Shown here: piece after piece, positions 1-8,797 of the stretch
How the letters are laid out: each line of letters begins with the position of its first letter
Numbering within the stretch: position 1 is the stretch's first letter
NCBI RefSeq assembly: GCF_019900845.1
Contig: NZ_CP074570.1
Span: 3,348,001 to 3,412,000 of the forward strand
Length of the DNA: 64,000 nucleotides
Direction: 5' to 3'
Source: Paraneptunicella aestuarii
Lineage (GTDB): Bacteria; Pseudomonadota; Gammaproteobacteria; Enterobacterales; Alteromonadaceae
Notes under the pieces: model-generated
What the model was told of the DNA's origin: nothing
The model's database searches: none
The model's input: only the letters and a program-made list of their open reading frames with translations
Position numbers and translations under genes: made by a program

Positions 1-1401
1 TACCGCGAGAAGCGCATTGGTTCTTGGTAAAGCTTCCAAGCCTACCTGTAGGCTGGTACTAACAGCTCCAGCCTGATCAACATAGGTGGAAACTGGAGAA
101 ACCCCATTTTTACGATCATCAAATAAGCTTGCAAAAGCATTATACGAATCTGAGGCTGATTGGCTAAAATCGTTAATGGTAGTGTGTAGCGCTTGACCTC
201 TAGCAATTCCATCAGCCCACACACTTCTTTCGTAGCTAGCTTGAGCATAAACACTAACAGCAATCTCTGTAGAACTTAATCCAGAAACCGGTCTATTATT
301 CACACCGGCAAGATAACTATTTTCACCTCTCGCAACCCCAGCATCAAATGATTGCTGGATGCGTTCAGCGGCTGCCTGTCTAGCTTGTAAGCTCTGACTC
401 GCCAAAATATTTCCATGGTGTCTGTAAGCTGCGCTCTGAGAAACAAAATCAGAAGCACGTTGTGCAGAAGCATTTTGATTAGCTGCAATCACTTCATCAA
501 AATCTGCATTCTGCTGCGCTTGCTGGGCCTCAGTCCTAGCCGCAAGGTTATCAGCACCTTGTTGCTCAACTTCACCTAGAATTCTCGCATTCGTTTCATT
601 AATGCTGGAAGTGACAGAATTACCTACATTGTCACTGATTGATTGACCAATTGACGCTAGCGGATCAGAAGTATTACCTCCCACCGTCGTACCACTAGGT
701 TTACCTGCTTTATCACCACCGCCCACTTGCGGTTTCGACTGAGATGCTCTTACTATCGAGTTACCAATCGCATTGCCAAATGCATCCGTAGCGACATTCT
801 CAAAGTTCCAACTTCCCTTGTTGAAAAAGCCTTTCTTAATTCCATAACTAATACCCGCTCTGGCAAAACCGCCAACAATATCTGAAGCAAACTCTCCCTT
901 TAACAATCCGCCTTCAGATATTGGGCCACCGTCTAGATTCAATTCTGAAGCAATAGCAGCTGTACCTATTGATGCCGCCACATTTGCCCAGGAAAATCCA
1001 CTTGGATTACCTACCAATTTGTTAGCTGCTGCACTCGTCACAGCACTGGTAGCTGCCAATATCGCTTTTCCGCCAGTAGTTAATGTCGCCTTACTTCCTT
1101 CTTTGGCTATCTCTGTAAATGTCGAGGCTTCGGTACCACCTACCCCCAAATAGGAACCAACTCCTGCAGTTATACCAGCGGTAAAACCAGAAACAAGAGC
1201 ACTGCCAAAGTCAAAGCCGTCCTGACCCCCTAATAGATTTCCAGCCGCTTGACCTGCTAATGACCCTACAAAACCTCCCGCAGCGGCGGCAGCAATCCCG
1301 GTTGCTCCAGCAACACCTCCCGTTAATGCTGTTCCACCAGCAAGAAGTAATTCGCCAGTCCTTGTTCTTCTCTCAGATGGGTGTCTTTGTATTTTATTTG
1401 A
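1..1401 (-). pseudogene. N-terminally truncated Rhs-type toxin tip (runs off window edge)
   Basis: The minus-strand frame is open from 1401 to the window edge but has no ATG start. It reads a Gly/Ala-rich segment (GELLLAGGTALTGG...) followed by a Ser/Gln/Ala-rich helical-looking stretch. About 600 bp (roughly 755-1360) are nearly identical to 3397-4002 inside the neighbouring tip gene, at a constant offset of 2642. Upstream of 1360 the homology stops abruptly and joins a short segment containing a YKDTHLR-like motif in another frame. That motif resembles the NKDSHLK motif heading other cassettes. The 5' end has therefore been lost by recombination and the fragment is probably silent. Its 3' end and any immunity gene lie outside the window. 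Confidence 0.6.
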
Positions 1402-1409
1402 CTATTTGA

Positions 1410-1979
1410 CTAATCATAGGTCGCGATACCACTCTCTTTCACGACGATATCTTTATCAGGGTAATAAACACTATGATATTTACGGCTCATGGACTTATTT
1501 GAGCCAGTGATATCTACTTCATACAAGTAAAGCGGCTTATTAGCCCCCGGAATATTACGCTGATAAAGTTCTTGATAAAAATCCGTATACCCTTTTAAGC
1601 GTTGGTCGATTATTCGCTTGTCACCATTATCAAAATGCAAAATAAATCCGGGATGAGGTGCGGCCATCACCTGCAACTGTACCTTCATAAATTCTATTCT
1701 TTTTAATGATGACCAAGAATATTGTTTATTACTTTTGGCAAAAGTTAAACCGTATTGATCCGTGGTGATAAAAAGCGTCCTTCCCTGCCATAAAGCCTTA
1801 ACTGCAACCAGCAGACACAGCAGAGCACTGCTCCCAAAGAAAAAATGAAACTCCCAATCCCCCCCTTTATTCACACTATATGCCAATAAACCTAAACAAA
1901 GTGAGAATGGAAAAGCTACTTTTTTAATAGCCTCCGGCAAATTTACCTCTGTTAATTTATATCGCTTTTGGTATTTCAT
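1410..1979 (-). CDS. Two-TM PH-like putative immunity protein
   Basis: This 189-aa protein has two hydrophobic segments near the N-terminus (about residues 22-38 and 46-62). A soluble part follows with a bacterial PH-like pattern: WSSLKRIEF, then PGFILHFDNGDKRIID, then a helix. It lies 36 bp downstream of the membrane-active-looking tip 2016-4187 on the same strand, the usual place for an immunity gene. It is a distant paralogue of 8798-9376, which has the same layout (two TMs, W-x-x-[LI]-K, PGFxLxFDDGT). I infer that it protects the inner membrane from the adjacent tip. No named immunity family was recognised with certainty. Confidence 0.6.
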   Translation of the reverse strand: MKYQKRYKLTEVNLPEAIKKVAFPFSLCLGLLAYSVNKGGDWEFHFFFGSSALLCLLVAVKALWQGRTLFITTDQYGLTFAKSNKQYSWSSLKRIEFMKVQLQVMAAPHPGFILHFDNGDKRIIDQRLKGYTDFYQELYQRNIPGANKPLYLYEVDITGSNKSMSRKYHSVYYPDKDIVVKESGIATYD

Positions 1980-2015
1980 ATTCCATGCCTTTTTAACCGG
2001 TTCCTCATATACAAA

Positions 2016-4187
2016 CTAAAACTTAAATATGTTTGAAAACTCACTATGCAATATTCCTCCGCTAATTCCAGCAACAGTGCTTGCCGCCAACGGCCTAAAT
2101 GTTGTGCTCTGAGGGGTAACAATCAAACCTTTCGGAGCATACACCCCAAGCATTTTATTTGCCCCAAAAGTAGCGGCACCGCCTATTGCCCCAGCAAGTA
2201 ATACTTTACTAATATTGAAATCATCACCATTAATACGTTGGCTAATAATCTCTGAAGCCACTCCTCCATAAATCCCACCAACTACTGGTTGTAATACTGG
2301 TGATGCAAAACTGCCAACTGAGTTACCGATCGCACCACCAATAAATCCAGCGCCAAAAGCTCTACTAGCACTACCAACATCCCCTTTTATCGAATAATCC
2401 ACCCATGCACTGGTGCTTCCATTCAACAATCCAGCCTGTACATTTGGATTAGCCAATGCGTCACCTGATAGTCTGGCAACCGGTGCCAGCATATTTCCAG
2501 CTCTGGATAATGTCGATGTTAGGGTCTTGCTAAACCCTTGCGTAGTAAAACTTGCACTGTTAAGAATGGTATTCTGTGCTCCACGATGTGCCAACTGTAC
2601 TTCAAGGAAATTGACTGGCCTTGAAACATTCAATAGAGAACCTCTTACGCCATTAGCTGCAACATTTTGACCTATGTTTGTAAACGAAGTTCTAATTGAT
2701 TGCCCCGCAGATAGCAATCCTCGCCCAAGTGATGACAAACCTGACGCTGTCAGACTACCAAGTGCGACCAAGTCACCAACCAACAATGGCAAAGAAACAG
2801 CACCTGCAACAACTCCCAAAGCCGCAGCATTAAGCTCAGCCTGCGTTTGCGCTCCAACTCCATATGCAAATGATAAACGCGTTGCATCATCATTTAAGTC
2901 AACTTTAAATCCTTGAGACCGAGCATTGAAATTATTCGTATCCAAACGGGCAGCTGCATCTCCTCTTTCAAACCTTGCCTTTTGAATTGCTCCAAATGCA
3001 TCTACCTGTCCCCTTACTTCTGCTCTGAAGTTTGCTTGTGCAGATAACAAGTTATCAAATTGACGAGTCAGAGCCTGACTATAACCGACTGAGCGATTAG
3101 CAACATATCCCCCAAAAGCACTTTCAGCAAATGAAGTGAAACTTCCTCCTTCAGAGCCTCCACTTCCTCCATTTCCGTCTCCACCAGAAAGATTAGCAAT
3201 AAGTGCATCAGTAGAGACATCCAAATTCAGGTTGACAGCTTCATTAGCCCTACGCGTTATTGTACGTTCCGTTGCTGCATTTTGCAGATTTTGATTGATC
3301 CGTTGATTCACACTCACTGATGCATCATGCGTTGTTCTTGCATCAAACTCAGCCAAATCTTTTAAGGTTTTGCTATCAAGTGTTTGTCCCCTAACAATAC
3401 TATTCCCAATCGCATTGCCAAATACATCGGTAGCGACATTCTCAAAGTTCCAGCTTCCCTTGTTGAAAAAGCCTTTCTTAATTCCATAACTAATACCCGC
3501 TCTGGCAAAACCGCCAATAAGATCTGACGGGAATGAACCATCCTTAATCGCACCATCGAACAAAGGTCCACCGTCTAGATTCAATTCTGAAGCAATAGCA
3601 GCTGTACCTATTGATGCCGCCACATTTGCCCAGGAAAATCCACTTGGATTACCTACCAATTTGTTAGCTGCTGCACTCGTCACAGCACTGGTAGCTGCCA
3701 ATATCGCTTTTCCGCCAGTAGTTAATGTCGCCTTACTTCCTTCTTTGGCTATCTCTGTAAATGTCGAGGCTTCGGTACCACCTACCCCCAAATAGGAACC
3801 AACTCCTGCAGTTATACCAGCGGTAAAACCAGAAACAAGAGCACTGCCAAAGTCAAAGCCGTCCTGAACCCCTAATAAATTTCCAGCCGCTTGACCTGCT
3901 AATGACCCAACAAAACCTCCTGCAGCCGCGGCAGCAATCCCGGTTGCTCCAGCAACACCTCCCGTTAATGCTGTTCCACCAGCAAGAAGTAATTCGCCAA
4001 AAGTTGAATACGCAAGCCCTGAAAGTGCTCCAGCCGTAGCCAATGACGCTACAACTGTGATTGCAACAATAAGCACCATTGCTACAACATTGCACCCCGC
4101 CTCAGATGGTGGTGGCACATAAGGTAATGAAGGGGTTGTGCTGCCAATCTTGTCAACAATGCTGTCTGGTTTGAAATTATCAAACAA
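2016..4187 (-). CDS. Rhs-type polymorphic toxin tip, Gly/Ala-rich membrane-active candidate
   Basis: The 723-codon frame is counted from a TTG. It begins FDNFKPDSIVDKIG and a PYVPPP proline patch, the same block found inside the AHH toxin 5978-8431, followed by a hydrophobic segment (AMVLIVAITVVASLATAG). The rest is Gly/Ala/Ser-rich with many short apolar stretches, and the C-terminus (AGFIGGAIGNSVG, LLAGAIGGAATFGANK) looks able to insert into membranes. The frame stays open upstream to 4253 (NPGNEKVYDGCLC). It is then separated from an ENKDSHLK motif by one extra base in an A/T run at 4250-4255, so no normal start exists. It is followed by the two-TM immunity gene. It is probably a displaced tip, and the pore-forming role is inferred from composition and partner only. 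Confidence 0.55.
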   Translation of the reverse strand: MFDNFKPDSIVDKIGSTTPSLPYVPPPSEAGCNVVAMVLIVAITVVASLATAGALSGLAYSTFGELLLAGGTALTGGVAGATGIAAAAAGGFVGSLAGQAAGNLLGVQDGFDFGSALVSGFTAGITAGVGSYLGVGGTEASTFTEIAKEGSKATLTTGGKAILAATSAVTSAAANKLVGNPSGFSWANVAASIGTAAIASELNLDGGPLFDGAIKDGSFPSDLIGGFARAGISYGIKKGFFNKGSWNFENVATDVFGNAIGNSIVRGQTLDSKTLKDLAEFDARTTHDASVSVNQRINQNLQNAATERTITRRANEAVNLNLDVSTDALIANLSGGDGNGGSGGSEGGSFTSFAESAFGGYVANRSVGYSQALTRQFDNLLSAQANFRAEVRGQVDAFGAIQKARFERGDAAARLDTNNFNARSQGFKVDLNDDATRLSFAYGVGAQTQAELNAAALGVVAGAVSLPLLVGDLVALGSLTASGLSSLGRGLLSAGQSIRTSFTNIGQNVAANGVRGSLLNVSRPVNFLEVQLAHRGAQNTILNSASFTTQGFSKTLTSTLSRAGNMLAPVARLSGDALANPNVQAGLLNGSTSAWVDYSIKGDVGSASRAFGAGFIGGAIGNSVGSFASPVLQPVVGGIYGGVASEIISQRINGDDFNISKVLLAGAIGGAATFGANKMLGVYAPKGLIVTPQSTTFRPLAASTVAGISGGILHSEFSNIFKF

Positions 4188-4253
4188 AAAATTACAAAGA
4201 CACCCATCATAGACTTTTTCATTGCCCGGATTTATTTTGCTCCGCTTTATTTT

Positions 4254-4322
4254 TTAGGTGGCTGTCCTTATTCTCCTACGCTCGAACAACTGCAACCATT
4301 GCTCTTTGCTACGTTTGGGCAT
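4254..4322 (-). pseudogene. IS66-type tnpA 5' fragment
   Basis: An ATG at 4322 behind a strong AGGAGG site reads MPKRSKEQWLQLFE, which matches the start of IS66-family TnpA. The frame then runs into the toxin-cassette sequence and stops after 22 codons. Only the 5' end of the transposition gene remains, joined to the ENKDSHLK-bearing junction of the tip at 2016-4187. Confidence 0.6.
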
Positions 4323-4519
4323 GGGATAACCTCCTGAGTGTGATGGTCAGGAGGAGAGTTTAAACGGATGAATGGTTAATTGAAGGTGTGGTTGCCTAGA
4401 CGCTTACAGTGAATTACCCGCACGAAAAGCGGATAGTGGCCTGACCGATTTACTCCCCTGGAATGTGAGTTTAAACGACGTTAAATAAAACAACAGGTGT
4501 GGTTGCCGAGACGCTTACT
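4323..4519. mobile_element. Nested IS66-family ends
   Basis: Two nearly identical ends, 4389-4410 and 4498-4519, read GTAAGCGTCT on the minus strand, as IS66-family terminal repeats do. The first lies 88 bp upstream of the tnpA start on the minus strand, the normal spacing for an IS66 left end. Between the two ends, plus strand 4441-4486 reads LTDLLPWNVSLNDVK and stop, which looks like the tail of IS66 TnpC. One element has therefore landed against the end of another, and both have been deleted to stubs. Confidence 0.6.
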
Positions 4520-4622
4520 GATCACCGATAACAAGCTGGATAGCTCTTACCTACAACTGGATGAAGCCATCCAGATTGTGGATAAGATCATTGATGATGG
4601 GTTTAAAGCAGCGGCTCAATAG
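4520..4622 (+). pseudogene. 3' fragment of an unknown gene next to the IS66 end
   Basis: The plus-strand frame directly outside the IS end reads LITDNKLDSSYLQLDEAI followed by QIVDKIIDDGFKAAAQ and a stop. It looks like the helical C-terminus of a real gene cut by the insertion. The parent protein is not recognised. Confidence 0.3.
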
Positions 4623-4650
4623 AGCCGCCTTTCAGTACGGATTTACCAAA

Positions 4651-4917
4651 TCAACAATTACGATTCCTTTGATTGCTTAATTCATATGAGACTTTATGTA
4701 ATAGCTCCGCTAAATCTTTATCGAATGTTTCAATATCTCTGGCCGCTACTTGTCCTATAGTCATATTTCCATGATCAATTGGAGTCCCCTCTTTCTCAGC
4801 CTCGATCAAGCTTTCTAGCTGTAATATCACTTCATTTAGAGGGAACATATAAGGAGCATTTTCTAACGCCCTCTTCGCTTCTATCAAAGCAGTTTGAAAT
4901 AACTCTATGCGGTTCAT
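4651..4917 (-). CDS. Small putative immunity protein
   Basis: This 88-aa, mostly helical acidic protein (LEAxKRALENAPYMFPLNEVILQLESLI) starts at an ATG that overlaps the stop of the toxin tip 4917-5384 by one base. That coupling is typical of toxin-immunity pairs. Its sequence resembles no immunity family I can name. The role is inferred from position. Confidence 0.6.
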   Translation of the reverse strand: MNRIELFQTALIEAKRALENAPYMFPLNEVILQLESLIEAEKEGTPIDHGNMTIGQVAARDIETFDKDLAELLHKVSYELSNQRNRNC

Positions 4918-5384
4918 TAATTACCTCTAAACGATTTGGATGTTGTAAAGAATTGCATTCCCCCTCCCGGAGCATCTATTTTCCAGTCATAGGATTTCAT
5001 TGACCAATGATCTATTGTTGATGCTGCCGTTGAACGTAATGCTTTAACATCACTCGTAGTAACATAGTTCGTTGCTACCCTTCCCGATGTATAAAAGCCT
5101 AGTGTATTACCCGGAGTTCCCGGTAGAGCAAAGTAATTACCCATAGGGGCTTCGGGAATTTGGAATTGAATTAAATCAGTACCCGGATTCAAAGTTACTA
5201 CATCGACAGGTGCCTTGAAGTCAATCCCTTTGAGGTGATCAGCCGTAGCCTCTATTGAATATCCACTCTCTTGATAAAAGCTGGTCGCAAGCCCTTTCCT
5301 TTCAGTTATTAGCCTTTGTTGGAAATTAATATCTAATTTACCAATATTGCCAGTTCCCAATGCAGCAAAGGTCGCTCCAGCCAA
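4917..5384 (-). CDS. Orphan toxin tip, type-46-like polymorphic toxin domain
   Basis: The frame has 155 codons from a TTG. It is open further upstream to 5465, where it meets, in the same frame, the stop codon of the ankyrin gene. The upstream part reads YYSGIYEADGFGAAAG, a typical pre-toxin stretch. The C-terminal part (LIQFQIPEAPMGNYFALPGT, NTLGFYTSGR, ALRSTAA, GGGMQFF) matches my recollection of the bacterial polymorphic toxin type 46 (Ntox46) domain, a toxin family whose target I cannot state. A small gene overlaps its stop and is the likely immunity partner. Without an ATG or a carrier, this looks like a stored specificity tip rather than an expressed toxin. Confidence 0.55.
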   Translation of the reverse strand: MAGATFAALGTGNIGKLDINFQQRLITERKGLATSFYQESGYSIEATADHLKGIDFKAPVDVVTLNPGTDLIQFQIPEAPMGNYFALPGTPGNTLGFYTSGRVATNYVTTSDVKALRSTAASTIDHWSMKSYDWKIDAPGGGMQFFTTSKSFRGN

Positions 5385-5465
5385 AGCATCACCAAAGAAT
5401 GTCCCCGCAGCAGCCCCGAACCCATCTGCTTCATAGATGCCTGAGTAGTAATCCCTTTGCAGTAC

Positions 5466-5975
5466 TTAACCGCATCCTTCATAAGTAGTAATCATATCCG
5501 CTATTTCTTGACTACCTCGCTCCAAGGCAAATTCAATTGCCCCCATATCAGTCATATTCTCCCCTGTATATTTTATTTTGGTATCTATACCTCTGTCTAA
5601 GAGGAGCTTAGCTATTTCAATATGATTTCCATATATGGAAGCAAATAAAGGATTTCTAGTTGGGTCACTAACATCCATGTCAGCTCCAGCTTTGAGTAAC
5701 TTTTCTACTATCTCTTTCTTTCCTTTTGAACACGCCGTGTTCAAGGCGCTTCCTCCAAGAGTTCCTCCCTTAACATTTAAGTCAAATCCATTAGCAATTA
5801 AATAGTCAACAACAGAAACTGCTCCACTTGAGGCTGCTATATGCAACCAAGAACCAAATGGGGTGATAAAATTCATTAAGCTTTTATCATCTGACAAAAG
5901 TTCTATAAATGATTCCAAATCATCCTTTTCAACAGCTAACTTTATTTTTCTAGCCAAATCCAAATCTATACTCAT
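5466..5975 (-). CDS. Ankyrin-repeat immunity protein
   Basis: This 169-aa protein is built of about four ankyrin repeats. Visible units are GSWLHIAASSGAVSVVDYLI, SALNTACSKGKKEIVEKLLK, NPLFASIYGNHIEIAKLLL and a degenerate last unit ending IADMITTYE. It has no signal peptide and should act in the cytoplasm. It starts two bases after the stop of the AHH nuclease tip. Ankyrin-repeat proteins are known immunity partners of nuclease polymorphic toxins, so it probably masks that nuclease. The next cassette's frame starts directly behind its stop codon. Confidence 0.75.
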   Translation of the reverse strand: MSIDLDLARKIKLAVEKDDLESFIELLSDDKSLMNFITPFGSWLHIAASSGAVSVVDYLIANGFDLNVKGGTLGGSALNTACSKGKKEIVEKLLKAGADMDVSDPTRNPLFASIYGNHIEIAKLLLDRGIDTKIKYTGENMTDMGAIEFALERGSQEIADMITTYEGCG

Positions 5976-5977
5976 TA

Positions 5978-8431
5978 TTACCTTCTTCTAGCGGCCAATT
6001 CGCCTAGTTCTTGTAATGTATTGACAATATCTTCTCTTGTTCCACCAAAACTCTTAACTGCATTAAGCTGATCAACAACGTTTTGCAACGCATCGATTCC
6101 ATGCTGACCCTTAATACGATTCGGTGCCCAAACTAAGTTCTCAACACCTAATATTGGGTCAATATCATACTCCCTCAATATTTCTTGACCTTGGTTTACT
6201 AGAGCTTGCTGCTTATTACCCAATCCTTTCTTAAACAATATATGATGTGCATGGGGATCAACCATTCCTTGAGGAGCTGGACCAATTTTTGATTTCAAAT
6301 AAGAACCGAAGTCAAAGTTCTCAAATAAATTCCCCCCATTGATACCTAGCACACCGGGGCGTGGCACAAACACATCTGTGGCATCCCATAAATATCTCGC
6401 TGACTGACCAACTGTAGGCCCAAAGTTGCCAATCCTAGTTAGACTTGCTCCCGTCAGTCCTGCTGCAACATTCAGTAATGCTTGTTCATCCCCTGACAAC
6501 ACAGCATTGATTCCATTTCCAACAACGCCAATGGGATCGGATACAAGTTCTCCAATACCACTGTAAAACCCGCTACGAACGTCAGAACTAGTAAAGGTTC
6601 TACCTAAACCAATAACACCATCAGCAATTGTATCTCCCAGCCTCAGTCCCGCGTAAGCTGCTGCTCCAGCTCTAAGGAATTTCGAATCGGTCGATGCTCC
6701 AAATGTATTGACGTCTTCTATAACACCATCAAGGAAGTTCCCCGCACTCGCTAGCATATTGTCAACGCCATCTAATGCGCCATTGAAATTAAATGCATCA
6801 GAGACGCTGTTAGATACCATCAGGGGCGTAAGTTGGAACAATCTAGGCTGAGCAATCGCAGAACGATGTGTAGTGATATAACGACCTCGAGCCAAGACTT
6901 GTTGAGATGTTTGCTCTAGTTGCTGCGCAAATTCGGCTTGTCTTTGCTGAGTGCGAAGTACATACAATGCAGAATTTAAATCTAAACCTGCACCACTGTA
7001 GCGACCATCATCAATGAAGGCATTTATTTCTGTTTGTAGAGAACGTGCCCCCGCTTCAAGGTTAAAGAAAGCTTCCGCACCTTGCCCGTTTGTTATTGCA
7101 ATCGCTTTCGCAAAGGCATTTGCTTCTCCCGAAGCATCTCGAACGCTAATTCCCGAAATAGCGCTTATTTCATCTATAGCCTGTTGGGCTGTTACTTGAT
7201 CATTTAAATTCGCAGCGCTAGAAAGGATAACAGCTTCACCACTAGAGCCGCCTGAACTAGAGCCACGATCTCCACCACCTACTTTCGGTTTAGGTTGGCT
7301 TGCCGCAACAATGGCATTACCAATCGCATTGCCAAAGGCATCGGCAGCGACCTGGGCATAATCAACTTTCCCGCCTACACCCAGTGCGCGTCTGGCATGC
7401 ATTCCGATCGTTCCAGAAACAACCCCAGATATTAAATCGCCTTCAAATGAATTAGTCAAATCCAGAGAATCAGATACGCTATTTCCGATGTACTGAGCAA
7501 TTGGCTCAGCCGCTGCTGATGCAGCTACCTCAGCCCAGGAAAAATGAGCAGGCTCTCCAATCAATTTCCTCGCTGTATAATTTGCTCCATAACGAATAGC
7601 TCCTTTTGCAAGAAGTTTTCCAGCATCAGCTAATCCAAAATCATCATAATTAATATTCAGATCACCGACAATTCCTTGAGTTATTCCCGCTGTAAAAGCA
7701 GACACAAACACGCTCTCTACATTGAACCCATCCTGTACACCCAACGCAATCCCTGTTACCTGCGCAGCTGCATTACCAGCCGCAGCGCCTACAGCGGCTC
7801 CTAATGCGCTACTCTTCAAAGCTTCTCCAGCAGCTGGAGTTACATAAACAGATACAATGATCGCCACAACCACAATAATGATAGTAGCAACAGCATTACA
7901 ACCAGCATCTGGAGGCGGAGGCGGTACATAAGGCAGTGCAGGTGTAGTATCACCTATCTTGTCGATGATGCTGTCAGGTTTAAAATTATCAAACTGGTTT
8001 TCATTAGTTTGGCGTTGAGGTATTTCAAGAATCTGTCCAGAGGTCAGTTGTGAAGTACCGTCATCAAGTTGCAAGCCATTAACATCAGCCAGAATATACC
8101 AATAATCACTGTTACCGTAAAATAACGTCGCTATCTGGCGAAGAGTCTGACCCTCTTGCACGGTATAGCGTTGTGATGAACCTGGAGTATTTGTATTAAT
8201 GCTCTCAAAATGTTGCGACTTAACGTGAATATCGCCATTCTCGTTAAACTCACCGATATATTGACGGTTCGTATAAAGATAGTGACTTGATGAGCCTTTA
8301 TCCTTAACGTACTTAATTGTGTTGGCTATAGATGCATCACCCATTGGAACTCGATCTATAGGCTCAATATACTGAGTCGCTATTTGATTCCAATGGCTCT
8401 CCTTTTGTGTTCCGGTCTGTTTTTTAACCAA
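5978..8431 (-). CDS. Rhs/YD-LysM toxin tip with AHH nuclease domain
   Basis: The frame has 817 codons from a TTG. It is open without any ATG or GTG up to 8797, directly behind the stop of the gene 8798-9376 and in the same frame. The upstream extension reads ENKDSHLK and then YD-like Rhs repeats (FYYQYEGREQYLES, FYDAEGNRLV). Within the ORF, residues about 88-140 form a LysM domain (YTVQEGQTLRQIATLFYG). Next come the FDNFKPDSIIDKIG block, a PPPPPD patch, a hydrophobic Ala/Gly region and a long helical region. The last ~100 residues (HAHHILFKKGLG ... NLVWAPN ... GQHGIDAL) match the AHH branch of HNH nucleases, so the predicted activity is DNA cleavage. The ankyrin gene downstream is its immunity partner. 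Confidence 0.7.
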   Translation of the reverse strand: MVKKQTGTQKESHWNQIATQYIEPIDRVPMGDASIANTIKYVKDKGSSSHYLYTNRQYIGEFNENGDIHVKSQHFESINTNTPGSSQRYTVQEGQTLRQIATLFYGNSDYWYILADVNGLQLDDGTSQLTSGQILEIPQRQTNENQFDNFKPDSIIDKIGDTTPALPYVPPPPPDAGCNAVATIIIVVVAIIVSVYVTPAAGEALKSSALGAAVGAAAGNAAAQVTGIALGVQDGFNVESVFVSAFTAGITQGIVGDLNINYDDFGLADAGKLLAKGAIRYGANYTARKLIGEPAHFSWAEVAASAAAEPIAQYIGNSVSDSLDLTNSFEGDLISGVVSGTIGMHARRALGVGGKVDYAQVAADAFGNAIGNAIVAASQPKPKVGGGDRGSSSGGSSGEAVILSSAANLNDQVTAQQAIDEISAISGISVRDASGEANAFAKAIAITNGQGAEAFFNLEAGARSLQTEINAFIDDGRYSGAGLDLNSALYVLRTQQRQAEFAQQLEQTSQQVLARGRYITTHRSAIAQPRLFQLTPLMVSNSVSDAFNFNGALDGVDNMLASAGNFLDGVIEDVNTFGASTDSKFLRAGAAAYAGLRLGDTIADGVIGLGRTFTSSDVRSGFYSGIGELVSDPIGVVGNGINAVLSGDEQALLNVAAGLTGASLTRIGNFGPTVGQSARYLWDATDVFVPRPGVLGINGGNLFENFDFGSYLKSKIGPAPQGMVDPHAHHILFKKGLGNKQQALVNQGQEILREYDIDPILGVENLVWAPNRIKGQHGIDALQNVVDQLNAVKSFGGTREDIVNTLQELGELAARRR

Positions 8432-8797
8432 AAGTCCGTCAGCGGAATAATCAAAATAACGGGATTTAATGTCAAATCCCGTATTCCGAGTTCCATTGCT
8501 ATTAAGAATCGATTCTTCAACAACGAGCCTATTACCCTCAGCATCGTAAAAACTCTTGGTTTTACTAGGCCGATAAGACCCATCATTATCGCCTATTGCC
8601 TTACCGTAACCTCTGACTTCTGATTCTAAATATTGCTCACGCCCTTCATATTGATAATAGAATGTCTTCGTACTATCGCTTTCTGTCAGGGTCGCTTGAT
8701 CCAGTATTCCCCCTTTGTAAACACTGGTTTTCTCGTAAAGTTCATGCTTGGAAACCGAGTCTGTATTGGGTATTTTTAGATGGCTATCCTTGTTCTC

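Noticed and set aside
42..488. Short minus-strand open frames near the left edge
   Set aside because: They are out-of-phase shadows of the truncated tip frame that runs from 1401 to the edge.
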